Shown here: piece after piece, positions 16,492 to 23,713 of the stretch
Position numbering within the stretch: the first letter of the stretch is position 1
How the letters are laid out: each line of letters begins with the position of its first letter
From: Fidelibacterota bacterium
Lineage (GTDB): Bacteria; Fidelibacterota; JAANXI01
Assembly (NCBI GenBank): GCA_018263365.1
Contig: JAANXI010000098.1
Coordinates: 1 to 23,922 of the forward strand
DNA: 23,922 bases
Direction: 5' to 3'
Notes under the pieces: generated by a model
Told to the model about the DNA's origin: nothing
The model's database searches: none
The model's input: only the letters and a program-made list of their open reading frames with translations
Translations under genes and position numbers: made by a program

Positions 16492-16932
16492 ATGGATTTA
16501 GGTTCATTACAATTTGCAGATGGCGCTCGTAAGGGCAAGAAAAAGCGTGTCGGACGCGGCATTGGTTCCGGCTACGGAAGTTCCGCAGGCCGTGGAACCA
16601 AAGGGCAACTGTCCCGGGCAGGGCACAAGTATCGTCCCTGGTATGAAGGCGGACAGATGCCAATCCAGCGGCGTCTTCCGAAACGGGGATTTACGAATAT
16701 ATTCCGGACGGAATACCAGGTCGTGAATGTTGGCGACCTGCATCACCTTGAAGAAACAGAAATTACGGTGGACGTCCTGAGCCAACATGGTCTGGTGGAT
16801 GGCGACGGTGATCCGGTCAAGATTCTTGGTGACGGAGAGGCTCCGGAGAATTTAACGGTGAAGGCCCACGCGTTTTCGAAATCCGCTGAAGATAAAATTA
16901 CAGCCGCTGGAGGTTCTGTAGAGCGCTTATGA
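16492..16932 (+). CDS. rplO: Large-subunit ribosomal protein L15 (uL15)
   Basis: L15 is a late-assembly 50S protein. The 146-residue product has the glycine- and lysine-rich N-terminus KKKRVGRGIGSGYGSSAGRG followed by TKGQLSRAG and the EGGQMPIQRRLPKRGF block, with a globular C-terminal domain ending KITAAGGSVERL. Its stop overlaps the secY start as ATGA (16929-16932), which indicates translational coupling with the translocon gene. Confidence 0.97.
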   Translation: MDLGSLQFADGARKGKKKRVGRGIGSGYGSSAGRGTKGQLSRAGHKYRPWYEGGQMPIQRRLPKRGFTNIFRTEYQVVNVGDLHHLEETEITVDVLSQHGLVDGDGDPVKILGDGEAPENLTVKAHAFSKSAEDKITAAGGSVERL

Positions 16933-18266
16933 TCGATTCTGTCCGTAGCATTTACAAAATACCGGAATTACGTAAACGCATTGCGTTTACAATTTTTATC
17001 CTCATCATTTATCGAATAGGCGGGCATATTCCCACACCGGGCATCGACAGCCAGGCGCTGGCAATGGCCATGGCGAACCTCCAGAATACGCTGTTTGGGC
17101 TGTACGATATGTTTGCCGGCGGTTCTTTCGGAAAGGCGACAATCTTCGCACTGGGTATCATGCCGTATATTAGTTCAGCGATTATCATTCAGTTGCTTGG
17201 TGCAGTTTTCCCCTACTTCCAGAGATTGCAGAAAGAAGGGGAAGAAGGACAGAAAAAGATTACCCAGCTGACCCGTTACGGCACAGTCGGGATCTCCTTC
17301 CTACAGGCGTACGGAGTTAGCATCTTTTTGCAGAATATGACTGCCGGCGCCGGATCAGCCGCGCGTTCGGTTGTGATCAACCCCGGTATTGGCTTTCAGG
17401 CGATTACGGTTATTACGCTTGTCAGCGGTACTATTTTTGTTATGTGGCTCGGTGAACAGATTTCCGAACGTGGCATTGGAAACGGCATTTCGCTGCTCAT
17501 TACTATTGGTATCCTCGTAATGCTGCCAAATGTAATTATCAGCGAGGTTACACTCATTCAGGAAGGTGTGCGCGGGGTATTCACGGAAGTGGTGCTTATT
17601 GCGCTGATGGTTGTAATCGTCGCATCGCTGGTCATGTTAACGCAGGGAACCCGGAAACTGCCGGTGCAATACGCAAAGCGTGTTGTCGGTCGAAAAGTGT
17701 ATGGCGGACAGTCCACCCACATCCCGCTCCGGATTAATACTGCCGGTGTAATGCCGATCATTTTTGCCCAGGCGATTATGTTTGTGCCCCAAACAATTGC
17801 AACATTTTTTGGAGGCAACGAAGTGATGCAGGGGGTGTTACAGTACTTCGATATTCAGCATCCAGTGTACTGGATTATCTTTGGGATTATGATTGTCTTC
17901 TTTACATACTTTTATACCGCAATCGCTTTTAATCCGGTTGAAGTGGCAGATAATATGAAAAAGCACGGTGGGTTTATCCCCGGGATTCGACCCGGAAAGC
18001 GGACGGCAGAATTTATTGATAACATTCTGACTAAGATTACGTTGCCAGGCTCGATTTTCCTGGCGTTCGTGGCTGTGCTGCCCTACCTGATCATGAACAT
18101 TTTTGACGTCGATTACGCTCTGGCGTCATTCTTTGGCGGGACCAGTCTGCTGATTATTGTCGCCGTTTCGCTGGATACGCTCCAGCAAATCGAATCGCAT
18201 CTCGTGATGCGACATTATGACGGATTTATGAAAGGTGGTCGTATCCGCGGCCGACGGAGAATGTAA
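16929..18266 (+). CDS. secY: Protein translocase subunit SecY
   Basis: SecY is the channel of the Sec translocon in the inner membrane. The 445-residue protein has ten predicted membrane segments and family marks such as RIGGHIPTPGID near the N-terminus, ALGIMPYISSAIIIQLLG, GEQISERGIGNGISLLI, RINTAGVMPIIFAQAIM, and the cytoplasmic-loop KKHGGFIPGIRPGK. It overlaps rplO by 4 nt. The map gene follows after 11 nt; adk, which lies here in many bacteria, is absent. The partner secE is not in the window. Confidence 0.98.
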   Translation: MIDSVRSIYKIPELRKRIAFTIFILIIYRIGGHIPTPGIDSQALAMAMANLQNTLFGLYDMFAGGSFGKATIFALGIMPYISSAIIIQLLGAVFPYFQRLQKEGEEGQKKITQLTRYGTVGISFLQAYGVSIFLQNMTAGAGSAARSVVINPGIGFQAITVITLVSGTIFVMWLGEQISERGIGNGISLLITIGILVMLPNVIISEVTLIQEGVRGVFTEVVLIALMVVIVASLVMLTQGTRKLPVQYAKRVVGRKVYGGQSTHIPLRINTAGVMPIIFAQAIMFVPQTIATFFGGNEVMQGVLQYFDIQHPVYWIIFGIMIVFFTYFYTAIAFNPVEVADNMKKHGGFIPGIRPGKRTAEFIDNILTKITLPGSIFLAFVAVLPYLIMNIFDVDYALASFFGGTSLLIIVAVSLDTLQQIESHLVMRHYDGFMKGGRIRGRRRM

Positions 18267-18277
18267 CGGGCGGACAA

Positions 18278-19024
18278 ATGACCAGAAGCACGACTGAAAT
18301 AGAAAAGATACAGGAAGCAAGCAATATAGTGGCTGATACGTTACAATTGGTGAAAGAGCATCTGAAGCCCGGCGCTAAGACTATCGACCTGGATCAGATG
18401 GCGGAAGAGTATATTCGCTCTCGTGGCGCCCGGCCGGCTTTCAAAGGATATTACGGCTTCCCGGCGACTCTGTGCATGAGCATCAATAATGAAGTGGTGC
18501 ACGGGATCCCCAGTGAACGGGAACTGCATGATGGAGATATCGTTGGCATCGACTGCGGAGCAGAGAAAGACGGATACTACGGTGATCACGCGATGACCTT
18601 CGCCGTCGGCAATGTGAATGGCAGCGTGAGGAAACTATTGGAAACGACCAGCGACGCATTGGCAAAAGGAATTGCACAAGCCAGGCCGGGTAATCATTTA
18701 CATGATATCGGGCACGCTGTGCAGAGTTATGCTGAAGATGCCGGGTTTTCGGTTGTGCGGCAACTGGTCGGCCACGGTATCGGGACACAATTGCACGAAG
18801 AACCGCAGGTGCCGAACTACGGAAAAGCTGAGACGGGCCCGGAATTAAAGGCTGGGATGGTCATCGCTATTGAGCCGATGATCAATGAAGGCAGCTACGA
18901 TGTATATACCGGCGACGATGGCTGGACGGTTTTCACCTCCGATGGAAAATTGAGCGCCCATTTTGAACATACGGTTGTCATCACCAATGACGGCCCGAAA
19001 ATTTTGTCATTACCAACAAACTGA
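18278..19024 (+). CDS. map: Type I methionine aminopeptidase
   Basis: MetAP removes the starting methionine from new proteins. The 248-residue pita-bread enzyme has all five metal ligands: D92 (GIDCG), D103 (GDHAMTF), H166 (GHGIGTQLHEEP), E199 (AIEPMIN) and E230 (FEHTVVIT), plus substrate-side H75 and H173. No N-terminal zinc-finger extension is present, so it is the short class Ia form. Its place between secY and infA is common in bacteria. The stop lies 15 nt before the TTG of infA. Confidence 0.97.
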   Translation: MTRSTTEIEKIQEASNIVADTLQLVKEHLKPGAKTIDLDQMAEEYIRSRGARPAFKGYYGFPATLCMSINNEVVHGIPSERELHDGDIVGIDCGAEKDGYYGDHAMTFAVGNVNGSVRKLLETTSDALAKGIAQARPGNHLHDIGHAVQSYAEDAGFSVVRQLVGHGIGTQLHEEPQVPNYGKAETGPELKAGMVIAIEPMINEGSYDVYTGDDGWTVFTSDGKLSAHFEHTVVITNDGPKILSLPTN

Positions 19025-19039
19025 GCAAGGAACCAAGAT

Positions 19040-19258
19040 TTGGCTAAAGAAAAACCGATTCGTGTTGATGGAATCGTAAAAGAAACTCTGCCGAACGCGA
19101 CGTTTAAGGTAGAACTGGAAAACGGACACGAAGTCCATGCGCACATCTCCGGGAAAATGCGAATGAATTACATCAAAATTCTCCCCGGTGATAAAGTGAC
19201 GCTGGAGCTTTCACCGTACGACCTGAACCGGGGACGCGTCGTGTACCGGTACAAATAA
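19040..19258 (+). CDS. infA: Translation initiation factor IF-1
   Basis: IF-1 is an OB-fold protein that occupies the 30S A site during initiation. The 72-residue product is the standard length: AKEKPIRVDGIVKETLPNAT, then FKVELENGHEVHAHISGKMR, NYIKILPGDKVTLELSPYDL and the RGRVVYRYK ending. The start is TTG (19040-19042) followed by GCTAAA, with AAGG at 19027-19030 as a spaced Shine-Dalgarno; no in-frame ATG is near. rpmJ follows after 61 nt. Confidence 0.97.
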   Translation: MAKEKPIRVDGIVKETLPNATFKVELENGHEVHAHISGKMRMNYIKILPGDKVTLELSPYDLNRGRVVYRYK

Positions 19259-19319
19259 TGGAATACGCAACGGGCAGAGTAACAGACGACAATTCTGAAG
19301 AAGAGAAAAGGATCAACTT

Positions 19320-19433
19320 GTGAAGGTACGGACATCTGTAAAAAAGATTTGTAAGAAATGCAAAATTATTCGCCGCAATGGCGTTGTGCGGGTGGTGTGC
19401 TCGAACCCGAAACATAAACAACGTCAAGGTTAA
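19320..19433 (+). CDS. rpmJ: Large-subunit ribosomal protein L36, zinc-binding type (bL36)
   Basis: This 37-residue gene starts at GTG 19320 and ends with TAA at 19431-19433. The product reads MKVRTSVKKICKKCKIIRRN and continues to SNPKHKQRQG. The zinc ribbon is complete: C11-x2-C14, C27 and H32, so this is the C+ form. AAAAGGA lies just upstream at suitable spacing. It closes the spc cluster between infA and rpsM, its usual place. Confidence 0.96.
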   Translation: MKVRTSVKKICKKCKIIRRNGVVRVVCSNPKHKQRQG

Positions 19434-19451
19434 GGTTAAAAGGAGGCAAGT

Positions 19452-19838
19452 GTGGCTCGTATAGCTGGAGTCGATTTACCGCGCGATAAAAAAATTAAAA
19501 TTAGTCTGACATACATTTACGGTATCGGTCGCAGTCTGGCGATGGAAGTATTGGATAAAGCCGGCATTGATCCCGAAACCCGTACCAAAGATATCACTGA
19601 CGATGAAGCCCAGACGTTGCGAAATATCATCAGCACAGATTACACGGTGGAAGGCGCCCTGCGTCAGGAACGGAACATGAACGTAAAGCGGCTGATGGAT
19701 ATCGGCTGCTATAAGGGGTTTCGCCATCGTCGGGGATTGCCGGTGAACGGACAGCGGACGCAGACCAACGCCCGCACCCGGAAAGGCAAGAAACGGACGG
19801 TCGGCCGAAAGAAGGCAAAAGTCGAGAAAAAAGACTAA
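19452..19838 (+). CDS. rpsM: Small-subunit ribosomal protein S13 (uS13)
   Basis: S13 forms head bridges to the 50S subunit and touches P-site tRNA. The 128-residue product begins ARIAGVDLPRDKKIKISLTY, has IYGIG and the C-terminal basic signature HRRGLPVNGQRTQTNARTRK. The start is GTG with a perfect AGGAGG at 19441-19446. It opens the alpha cluster, 18 nt after rpmJ, with no promoter visible. Confidence 0.97.
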   Translation: MARIAGVDLPRDKKIKISLTYIYGIGRSLAMEVLDKAGIDPETRTKDITDDEAQTLRNIISTDYTVEGALRQERNMNVKRLMDIGCYKGFRHRRGLPVNGQRTQTNARTRKGKKRTVGRKKAKVEKKD

Positions 19839-19843
19839 AATTG

Positions 19844-19859
19844 AGTAATCATTATTACT
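19844..19859 (+). other. Short hairpin upstream of rpsK
   Basis: AGTAAT (19844-19849) and ATTACT (19854-19859) form a perfect 6-bp inverted repeat with a 4-nt loop in the 45-nt gap between rpsM and rpsK. It ends 12 nt before the AAGGAGG of rpsK. It is AT-only apart from two G-C pairs and has no T-tract, so it is not a terminator. A role in rpsK translation is only a guess. Confidence 0.35.
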
Positions 19860-19883
19860 GTAGTATGAAACAAGGAGGTATTG

Positions 19884-20291
19884 TTGGCTAAAGGAAAAGG
19901 TTCCGGGAAAAAGGGACGCGGACGGAAGAAGAAAAAGGAACGTGTCGATGCGAAAGGCATTGCACACATAAAATCGACGTTCAACAATACAACAGTGACT
20001 TTAACTGATAAATTTGGGAATGCGATATCGTGGGCAACGGCTGGAAAACTCGGTTTTAAGGGATCTAGAAAAAATACCCCGTTTGCAGCAGGACAGGCTG
20101 CTGAAGCCGCAGCACAGGAGGCGATGGACCTTGGGTTGCAGCGCGTCGAAGTGCGCGTGAAAGGACCCGGTTCAGGTCGTGATGCAGCGATACGCTCCCT
20201 GCATTCTGCTGGCTTGGAAATTACTGCAATTAAAGACGTAACCCCTATTCCACACAACGGATGCCGTCCACCCAAACGGCGTCGTGTGTAA
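19884..20291 (+). CDS. rpsK: Small-subunit ribosomal protein S11 (uS11)
   Basis: S11 sits in the 30S platform near the E site. The 135-residue product has a lysine-rich N-terminus, then GIAHIKSTFNNTTVTLTDKF-G-N, GFKGSRKNTPFAAGQAAEAA, and the ending PIPHNGCRPPKRRRV. Two adjacent TTG codons (19881 and 19884) could start it. I chose 19884 because AAGGAGG (19872-19878) is then 5 nt away and the TTG-GCT-AAA start matches rpsE and infA. Confidence 0.96.
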   Translation: MAKGKGSGKKGRGRKKKKERVDAKGIAHIKSTFNNTTVTLTDKFGNAISWATAGKLGFKGSRKNTPFAAGQAAEAAAQEAMDLGLQRVEVRVKGPGSGRDAAIRSLHSAGLEITAIKDVTPIPHNGCRPPKRRRV

Positions 20292-20322
20292 CATTTGAAA
20301 CTGACGTAAACTAAGGAGACTT

Positions 20323-20952
20323 ATGGCAAGATATACTGGACCTGTTTGTAAATTATGCCGGAGGGAAGGTGAGAAGCTCTTCCTGAAAGGCAGCAGGTGT
20401 CTTTCATCCAAATGCGCTATTGAACGAAAAGGATACGCACCAGGTGAACACGGGCAAGGCCGGCGTCGGCGGTTATCCGATTACGGTATTCAGTTACGGG
20501 AAAAGCAGAAATTGCGCCGGATTTACGGCATTCTTGAAAAGCAGTTTCGTAATTACTTTAAAAAGGCCGATGCCATGACCGGCGTGACCGGTACCAATCT
20601 GCTTCAGTTGCTTGAATCGCGGCTGGATAACACGGTGCACCGGCTTGGATTTGGTTCGTCCCGGGCTGCTGCAAGGATGCTCGTGAAGCATCGCCATATC
20701 ATGGTAAACGGCAAAACGGTTGATATTCCGTCGTTTCTGGTATCGCCCGGAGATAGAATCCAGGTGCGTGAGAAGAGTAAAAAGATGGAAGCGATTCACG
20801 ATTCCATGCAAAAGATTAAAGGGGAGCATCCGCTGCCCTGGTTAGAACTGGATAAGGCCAAAATGGAGGGAACATTCTTGCAGGTTCCGGAACGTGAAGA
20901 AATTGGCCTGGACGTGAATGAACAATTAGTTGTCGAATTGTATTCGAAATAA
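20323..20952 (+). CDS. rpsD: Small-subunit ribosomal protein S4, zinc-binding type (uS4)
   Basis: S4 nucleates 30S assembly and in E. coli represses the alpha operon. The 209-residue product carries the N-terminal zinc cluster C9-x2-C12, C26 and C31 (C+ form), the G-Y-A-P-G-E-H-G-Q helix, and the S4 RNA-binding domain ESRLDNTVHRLGFGSSRAAA-R followed by HIMVNGKTVDIPSF. Length is normal. The rpoA start lies 28 nt after its stop. Confidence 0.97.
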   Translation: MARYTGPVCKLCRREGEKLFLKGSRCLSSKCAIERKGYAPGEHGQGRRRRLSDYGIQLREKQKLRRIYGILEKQFRNYFKKADAMTGVTGTNLLQLLESRLDNTVHRLGFGSSRAAARMLVKHRHIMVNGKTVDIPSFLVSPGDRIQVREKSKKMEAIHDSMQKIKGEHPLPWLELDKAKMEGTFLQVPEREEIGLDVNEQLVVELYSK

Positions 20953-20980
20953 TTCAAAGATAGAGGTAGGAATTGGACAT

Positions 20981-21961
20981 ATGCCAAATTTCCAAATACC
21001 AAATACTGTCAAATTAGACGAAGAATCAGCCACAGATACCTTTGCCCGCTACACATTCAAACCACTGGAACGGGGCTACGGTGTCACCGTTGGCAATGCG
21101 TTTCGTCGGATTTTGATGTCGTCTATCCCTGGCGCGGCCATTACCGCGATTAAGGTGGATAACGTCCATCATGAATTTTCAACCATTGATGGCGTAGTTG
21201 AGGATGTGTCAGAAGTGATCCTGAATCTGAAGCAGGTGAAAATCCGGCTTGGGGATACCAAGCACGAGAAGGTCTCGCTCCACCTCACCGGTCCCGGCGA
21301 ATTCAAGGCCGGAGAGATCGATGATGGCAGCGGAGACTTCGAAATTCTGAATCCTGACCACCAGATTCTCACCATGAACGAGGATGCGGATTTCAATATT
21401 GAAGTCATGCTGGGCCGTGGTCGCGGGTATGTGCCATCAGAGAAGAACAAGCTGCCGGAAGCGCCCATCGGGATGATTTTCATCGACTCCATTTTTTCGC
21501 CGGTGACCAATGCAAACTTCAACGTCGAAGAATTGCAGACTGCCGAAAAGGAAAACATGGAGCGGTTGACGCTTGAGATTACCACGGATGGCAGCATCGA
21601 ACCTGGCAATGCGCTCGGTTATGCGGCGCAGCTCCTGAAGGATCACATCCAGCCGTTCTTGATGTTCGAATCCGGGGAAATCAAAGAGCCCGAAAAGAAA
21701 ATCGACGAAGAAGTGCTTCGGGTACGGAAGCAACTGCAGCGGAGCATCGATGAACTCGAACTCTCTGTGCGCGCCTATAACTGCCTGAAGTCCGCAAATA
21801 TCGAAACCATTGCGGATCTCGTAGAAAAAGAAGAATCCGAAATGCTGAAATACAAAAATTTCGGAAAGAAATCGTTGCAGGAGCTGGTGGAAAAACTGGG
21901 CGACCTCGGGTTGGAATTCGGAATGAACGTCGATAAATATACGAGAGACCAACTTGTCTGA
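20981..21961 (+). CDS. rpoA: RNA polymerase subunit alpha
   Basis: The alpha subunit dimerises to assemble RNA polymerase and contacts UP elements and activators. The 326-residue product has the N-terminal domain with ERGYGVTVGNAFRRILMSSI-P-G and a complete C-terminal domain (about 250-326) with L-S-V-R-A-Y-N-C-L-K holding the arginine equivalent to E. coli R265, and FGKKSLQELVEKL. I chose the ATG at 20981, preceded by AGAGGTAGG; an upstream ATG at 20930 would run into rpsD and adds 17 unrelated residues. Confidence 0.97.
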   Translation: MPNFQIPNTVKLDEESATDTFARYTFKPLERGYGVTVGNAFRRILMSSIPGAAITAIKVDNVHHEFSTIDGVVEDVSEVILNLKQVKIRLGDTKHEKVSLHLTGPGEFKAGEIDDGSGDFEILNPDHQILTMNEDADFNIEVMLGRGRGYVPSEKNKLPEAPIGMIFIDSIFSPVTNANFNVEELQTAEKENMERLTLEITTDGSIEPGNALGYAAQLLKDHIQPFLMFESGEIKEPEKKIDEEVLRVRKQLQRSIDELELSVRAYNCLKSANIETIADLVEKEESEMLKYKNFGKKSLQELVEKLGDLGLEFGMNVDKYTRDQLV

Positions 21962-21985
21962 ATTTGCAAAAGTTGAAGGGTAGAT

Positions 21986-22372
21986 ATGCGACATAAAAAA
22001 CGAGGCCGAAAACTCGGGAGAACACAGTCCCATCGGAAGGCGATGTTGGCCAACATGGCGGCGAGCCTGTTCAAGCATAAACAGATTCGCACGACTGACG
22101 CCAAAGCCAAAGAAGCCAGAAGTTTTGCCGAAAAACTCATCACGCTTGGGAAAAAAGGTGATGTGCAGGCGAGGCGTCAGGCACTCAAAATCCTTCCGAC
22201 CAAAGAAGACGTAAACCTCCTGTTTGATGAGATCGCACCGCAATACGACGAGCGCGAAGGCGGATACACTCGCATCATCAAACTGGGACGCCGAACGAAC
22301 GATGCAGCGCCGGTTTCCATCCTTGAGTTGGTAGATTTTCAACGTGAAGTGATGACGGATACTGAAGAATAG
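21986..22372 (+). CDS. rplQ: Large-subunit ribosomal protein L17 (bL17)
   Basis: L17 lies near the exit tunnel. The 128-residue product has the bacterial signature MRHKKRGRKLGRTQSHRKAM and the middle block TTDAKAKEARSFAEKLITLG, with the ending GGYTRIIKLGRR followed by a short acidic tail. It ends the alpha cluster. Only 15 nt separate its stop from the next gene; the likely operon terminator lies inside that gene at 22423-22453. Confidence 0.97.
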   Translation: MRHKKRGRKLGRTQSHRKAMLANMAASLFKHKQIRTTDAKAKEARSFAEKLITLGKKGDVQARRQALKILPTKEDVNLLFDEIAPQYDEREGGYTRIIKLGRRTNDAAPVSILELVDFQREVMTDTEE

Positions 22373-22381
22373 CAGTATTAT
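22352..22381 (+). promoter_or_regulatory. Possible promoter for the GHL10 gene, overlapping the end of rplQ
   Basis: ATGACG (22352-22357, 4/6 match to TTGACA) and TATTAT (22376-22381, 5/6 match to TATAAT) are 18 nt apart. Transcription would start near 22388, which is the GTG start codon itself, so the mRNA would be leaderless or nearly so. This agrees with the lack of any Shine-Dalgarno before that GTG. Motif evidence only. Confidence 0.35.
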
Positions 22382-22387
22382 GTAAAC

Positions 22388-23584
22388 GTGAAACCCACAA
22401 TTCGTTCCAAATATGCAAGAGTAAAGGCAACCGTTTGTGTTGCCTTTCTTTTTATCTCGATTTTTTCCCCGGATGCTGCTTCAGGGCAGACCGGAACAAT
22501 TGAGGAACATTTCTTTAAGGGCTTGTGGGTGATCCGCAACAATCTTACGGATAAAGCATCAATAGACAGCGTTATCCGGTTTGCAAAGTCCAACGGATTT
22601 CGACAGATCATTATGCAGGTCCGGGGCCGGGGATTTGCATACTATCGATCCGAAATAGTACCACGAGCGCCCCTTATTGGGGATCCGCAATTTGATCCGT
22701 TGGCGTACACAATAGAACGTGCTCATGCCGAGGGCCTTGAGGTACATGCCTGGATGAATATGTATGTGCTCTGGACTGCCCAGACCAAACCGACCGATCC
22801 CACACACCTCATATTTCAGCATCCCGAGTGGACAGATGCGGATAACCGGGGGGTGATGGATATGGATAAGGAATGGGAGGTTTTTGAGAATGGGATGCGG
22901 GGCGGAATTTACCTTGCTCCGACCCATCCGGAGGTCAATCCGTACCTTAAATCGGTGGTCAAAGAAGTGATTGACAAGTATGATGTTGACGGTATTCACC
23001 TCGATTATATCAGGTATCAAAATGTCGTGGCAGGATATAATCCTACCGGCCGGGAGGTTTTCAGGAATCAGTACGGAGTCGATCCTCTGGTCCTGGCACA
23101 AATTAGCCGGCTCGATACATCCAACTGGGATGAACGGTCATACCAGATTTATGTGGATTCGTGGAATGCCTACCGTCGTGATCAGATCACGGCGTTTGTC
23201 CGACAGTTAAAAACGCTCTGCAGTGAAAATGCCATTGCGCTTACTGCCGCAGTGAAGCCGAACGTGAGCAATGCCCGCTCGCGGTTTTTCCAGGACTGGG
23301 CACACTGGATTGACGAAGGACTGCTGGATTTTGCAATTCCAATGAATTATGCGGAGGACCTGGACCTTTTCATGACCAACTTAAAACTGATCGAGGAAGA
23401 GTTGCCCAAAGAAAAGGTAGTTATGGGAATCGCCGTGTATAACCAGTCTGAATTCGATGTTTCGGAGAAGATATTGAAAACCCTGGGCGCCCGGTTTCAG
23501 GGATTTTGCCTGTTCTCCTACGATACCTTCGCGGACAACCCGGCATACATCGATGTGATTCGCCGGTTCGTGATGATTGAATAA
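22388..23584 (+). CDS. Secreted glycosyl-hydrolase-like GHL10 (DUF187-type) protein
   Basis: The 398-residue product has a signal peptide: basic start K-P-T-I-R-S-K-Y-A-R-V-K, hydrophobic core about 14-27, and likely cleavage near ASG-Q. A TIM-barrel-like GHL10 domain follows, with FKGLWVIRNN, an EVHAWMNMYV strand, LAPTHPEVNPYLKSVV, VDGIHLDYIRY (200-210, the acidic strand end likely in the active site) and DFAIPMNYAEDLD. No lipobox cysteine is seen, so it is probably periplasmic or exported. Family members are related to cell-wall or polysaccharide glycosidases; the substrate cannot be told. The start is GTG without Shine-Dalgarno, and the signal-peptide codons contain a perfect intrinsic terminator. 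It lies 15 nt after rplQ. Confidence 0.85.
   Translation: MKPTIRSKYARVKATVCVAFLFISIFSPDAASGQTGTIEEHFFKGLWVIRNNLTDKASIDSVIRFAKSNGFRQIIMQVRGRGFAYYRSEIVPRAPLIGDPQFDPLAYTIERAHAEGLEVHAWMNMYVLWTAQTKPTDPTHLIFQHPEWTDADNRGVMDMDKEWEVFENGMRGGIYLAPTHPEVNPYLKSVVKEVIDKYDVDGIHLDYIRYQNVVAGYNPTGREVFRNQYGVDPLVLAQISRLDTSNWDERSYQIYVDSWNAYRRDQITAFVRQLKTLCSENAIALTAAVKPNVSNARSRFFQDWAHWIDEGLLDFAIPMNYAEDLDLFMTNLKLIEEELPKEKVVMGIAVYNQSEFDVSEKILKTLGARFQGFCLFSYDTFADNPAYIDVIRRFVMIE
22423..22453 (+). terminator. Intrinsic terminator inside the signal-peptide codons of the GHL10 gene
   Basis: AAAGGCAAC (22423-22431) pairs perfectly over 9 bp with GTTGCCTTT (22439-22447) around the 7-nt loop CGTTTGT, followed by CTTTTT (22448-22453). 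It is the strongest terminator-like structure in the window. It lies 51-81 nt after the rplQ stop and most simply ends the long tuf-S10-spc-alpha transcript. It occupies codons 12-22 of the downstream gene, so it must also affect that gene's expression if transcribed from upstream. Confidence 0.75.
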
Positions 23585-23713
23585 CCTGAAATTACGGGCG
23601 AATTTCCGTTGTAGTCGTTGATGATTGAGCCTATTTTCTATCAGCAATTTTATGATTTCATATAGATACCTGAATTCGTTGTTTCAACTTGTAAAGACAG
23701 TAAGGAGCATCGT

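Noticed and set aside
21437..22342. 301-codon minus-strand open frame opposite rpoA and rplQ
   Set aside because: It spans two certain + strand genes and their junction, has no Shine-Dalgarno or family motifs, and has a phenylalanine-rich composition typical of an antisense shadow.
23588..23606. Inverted repeat GAAATT / AATTTC after the GHL10 gene as a terminator
   Set aside because: The 6-bp stem has a single G-C pair and is not followed by a T-tract, so it is too weak to call.
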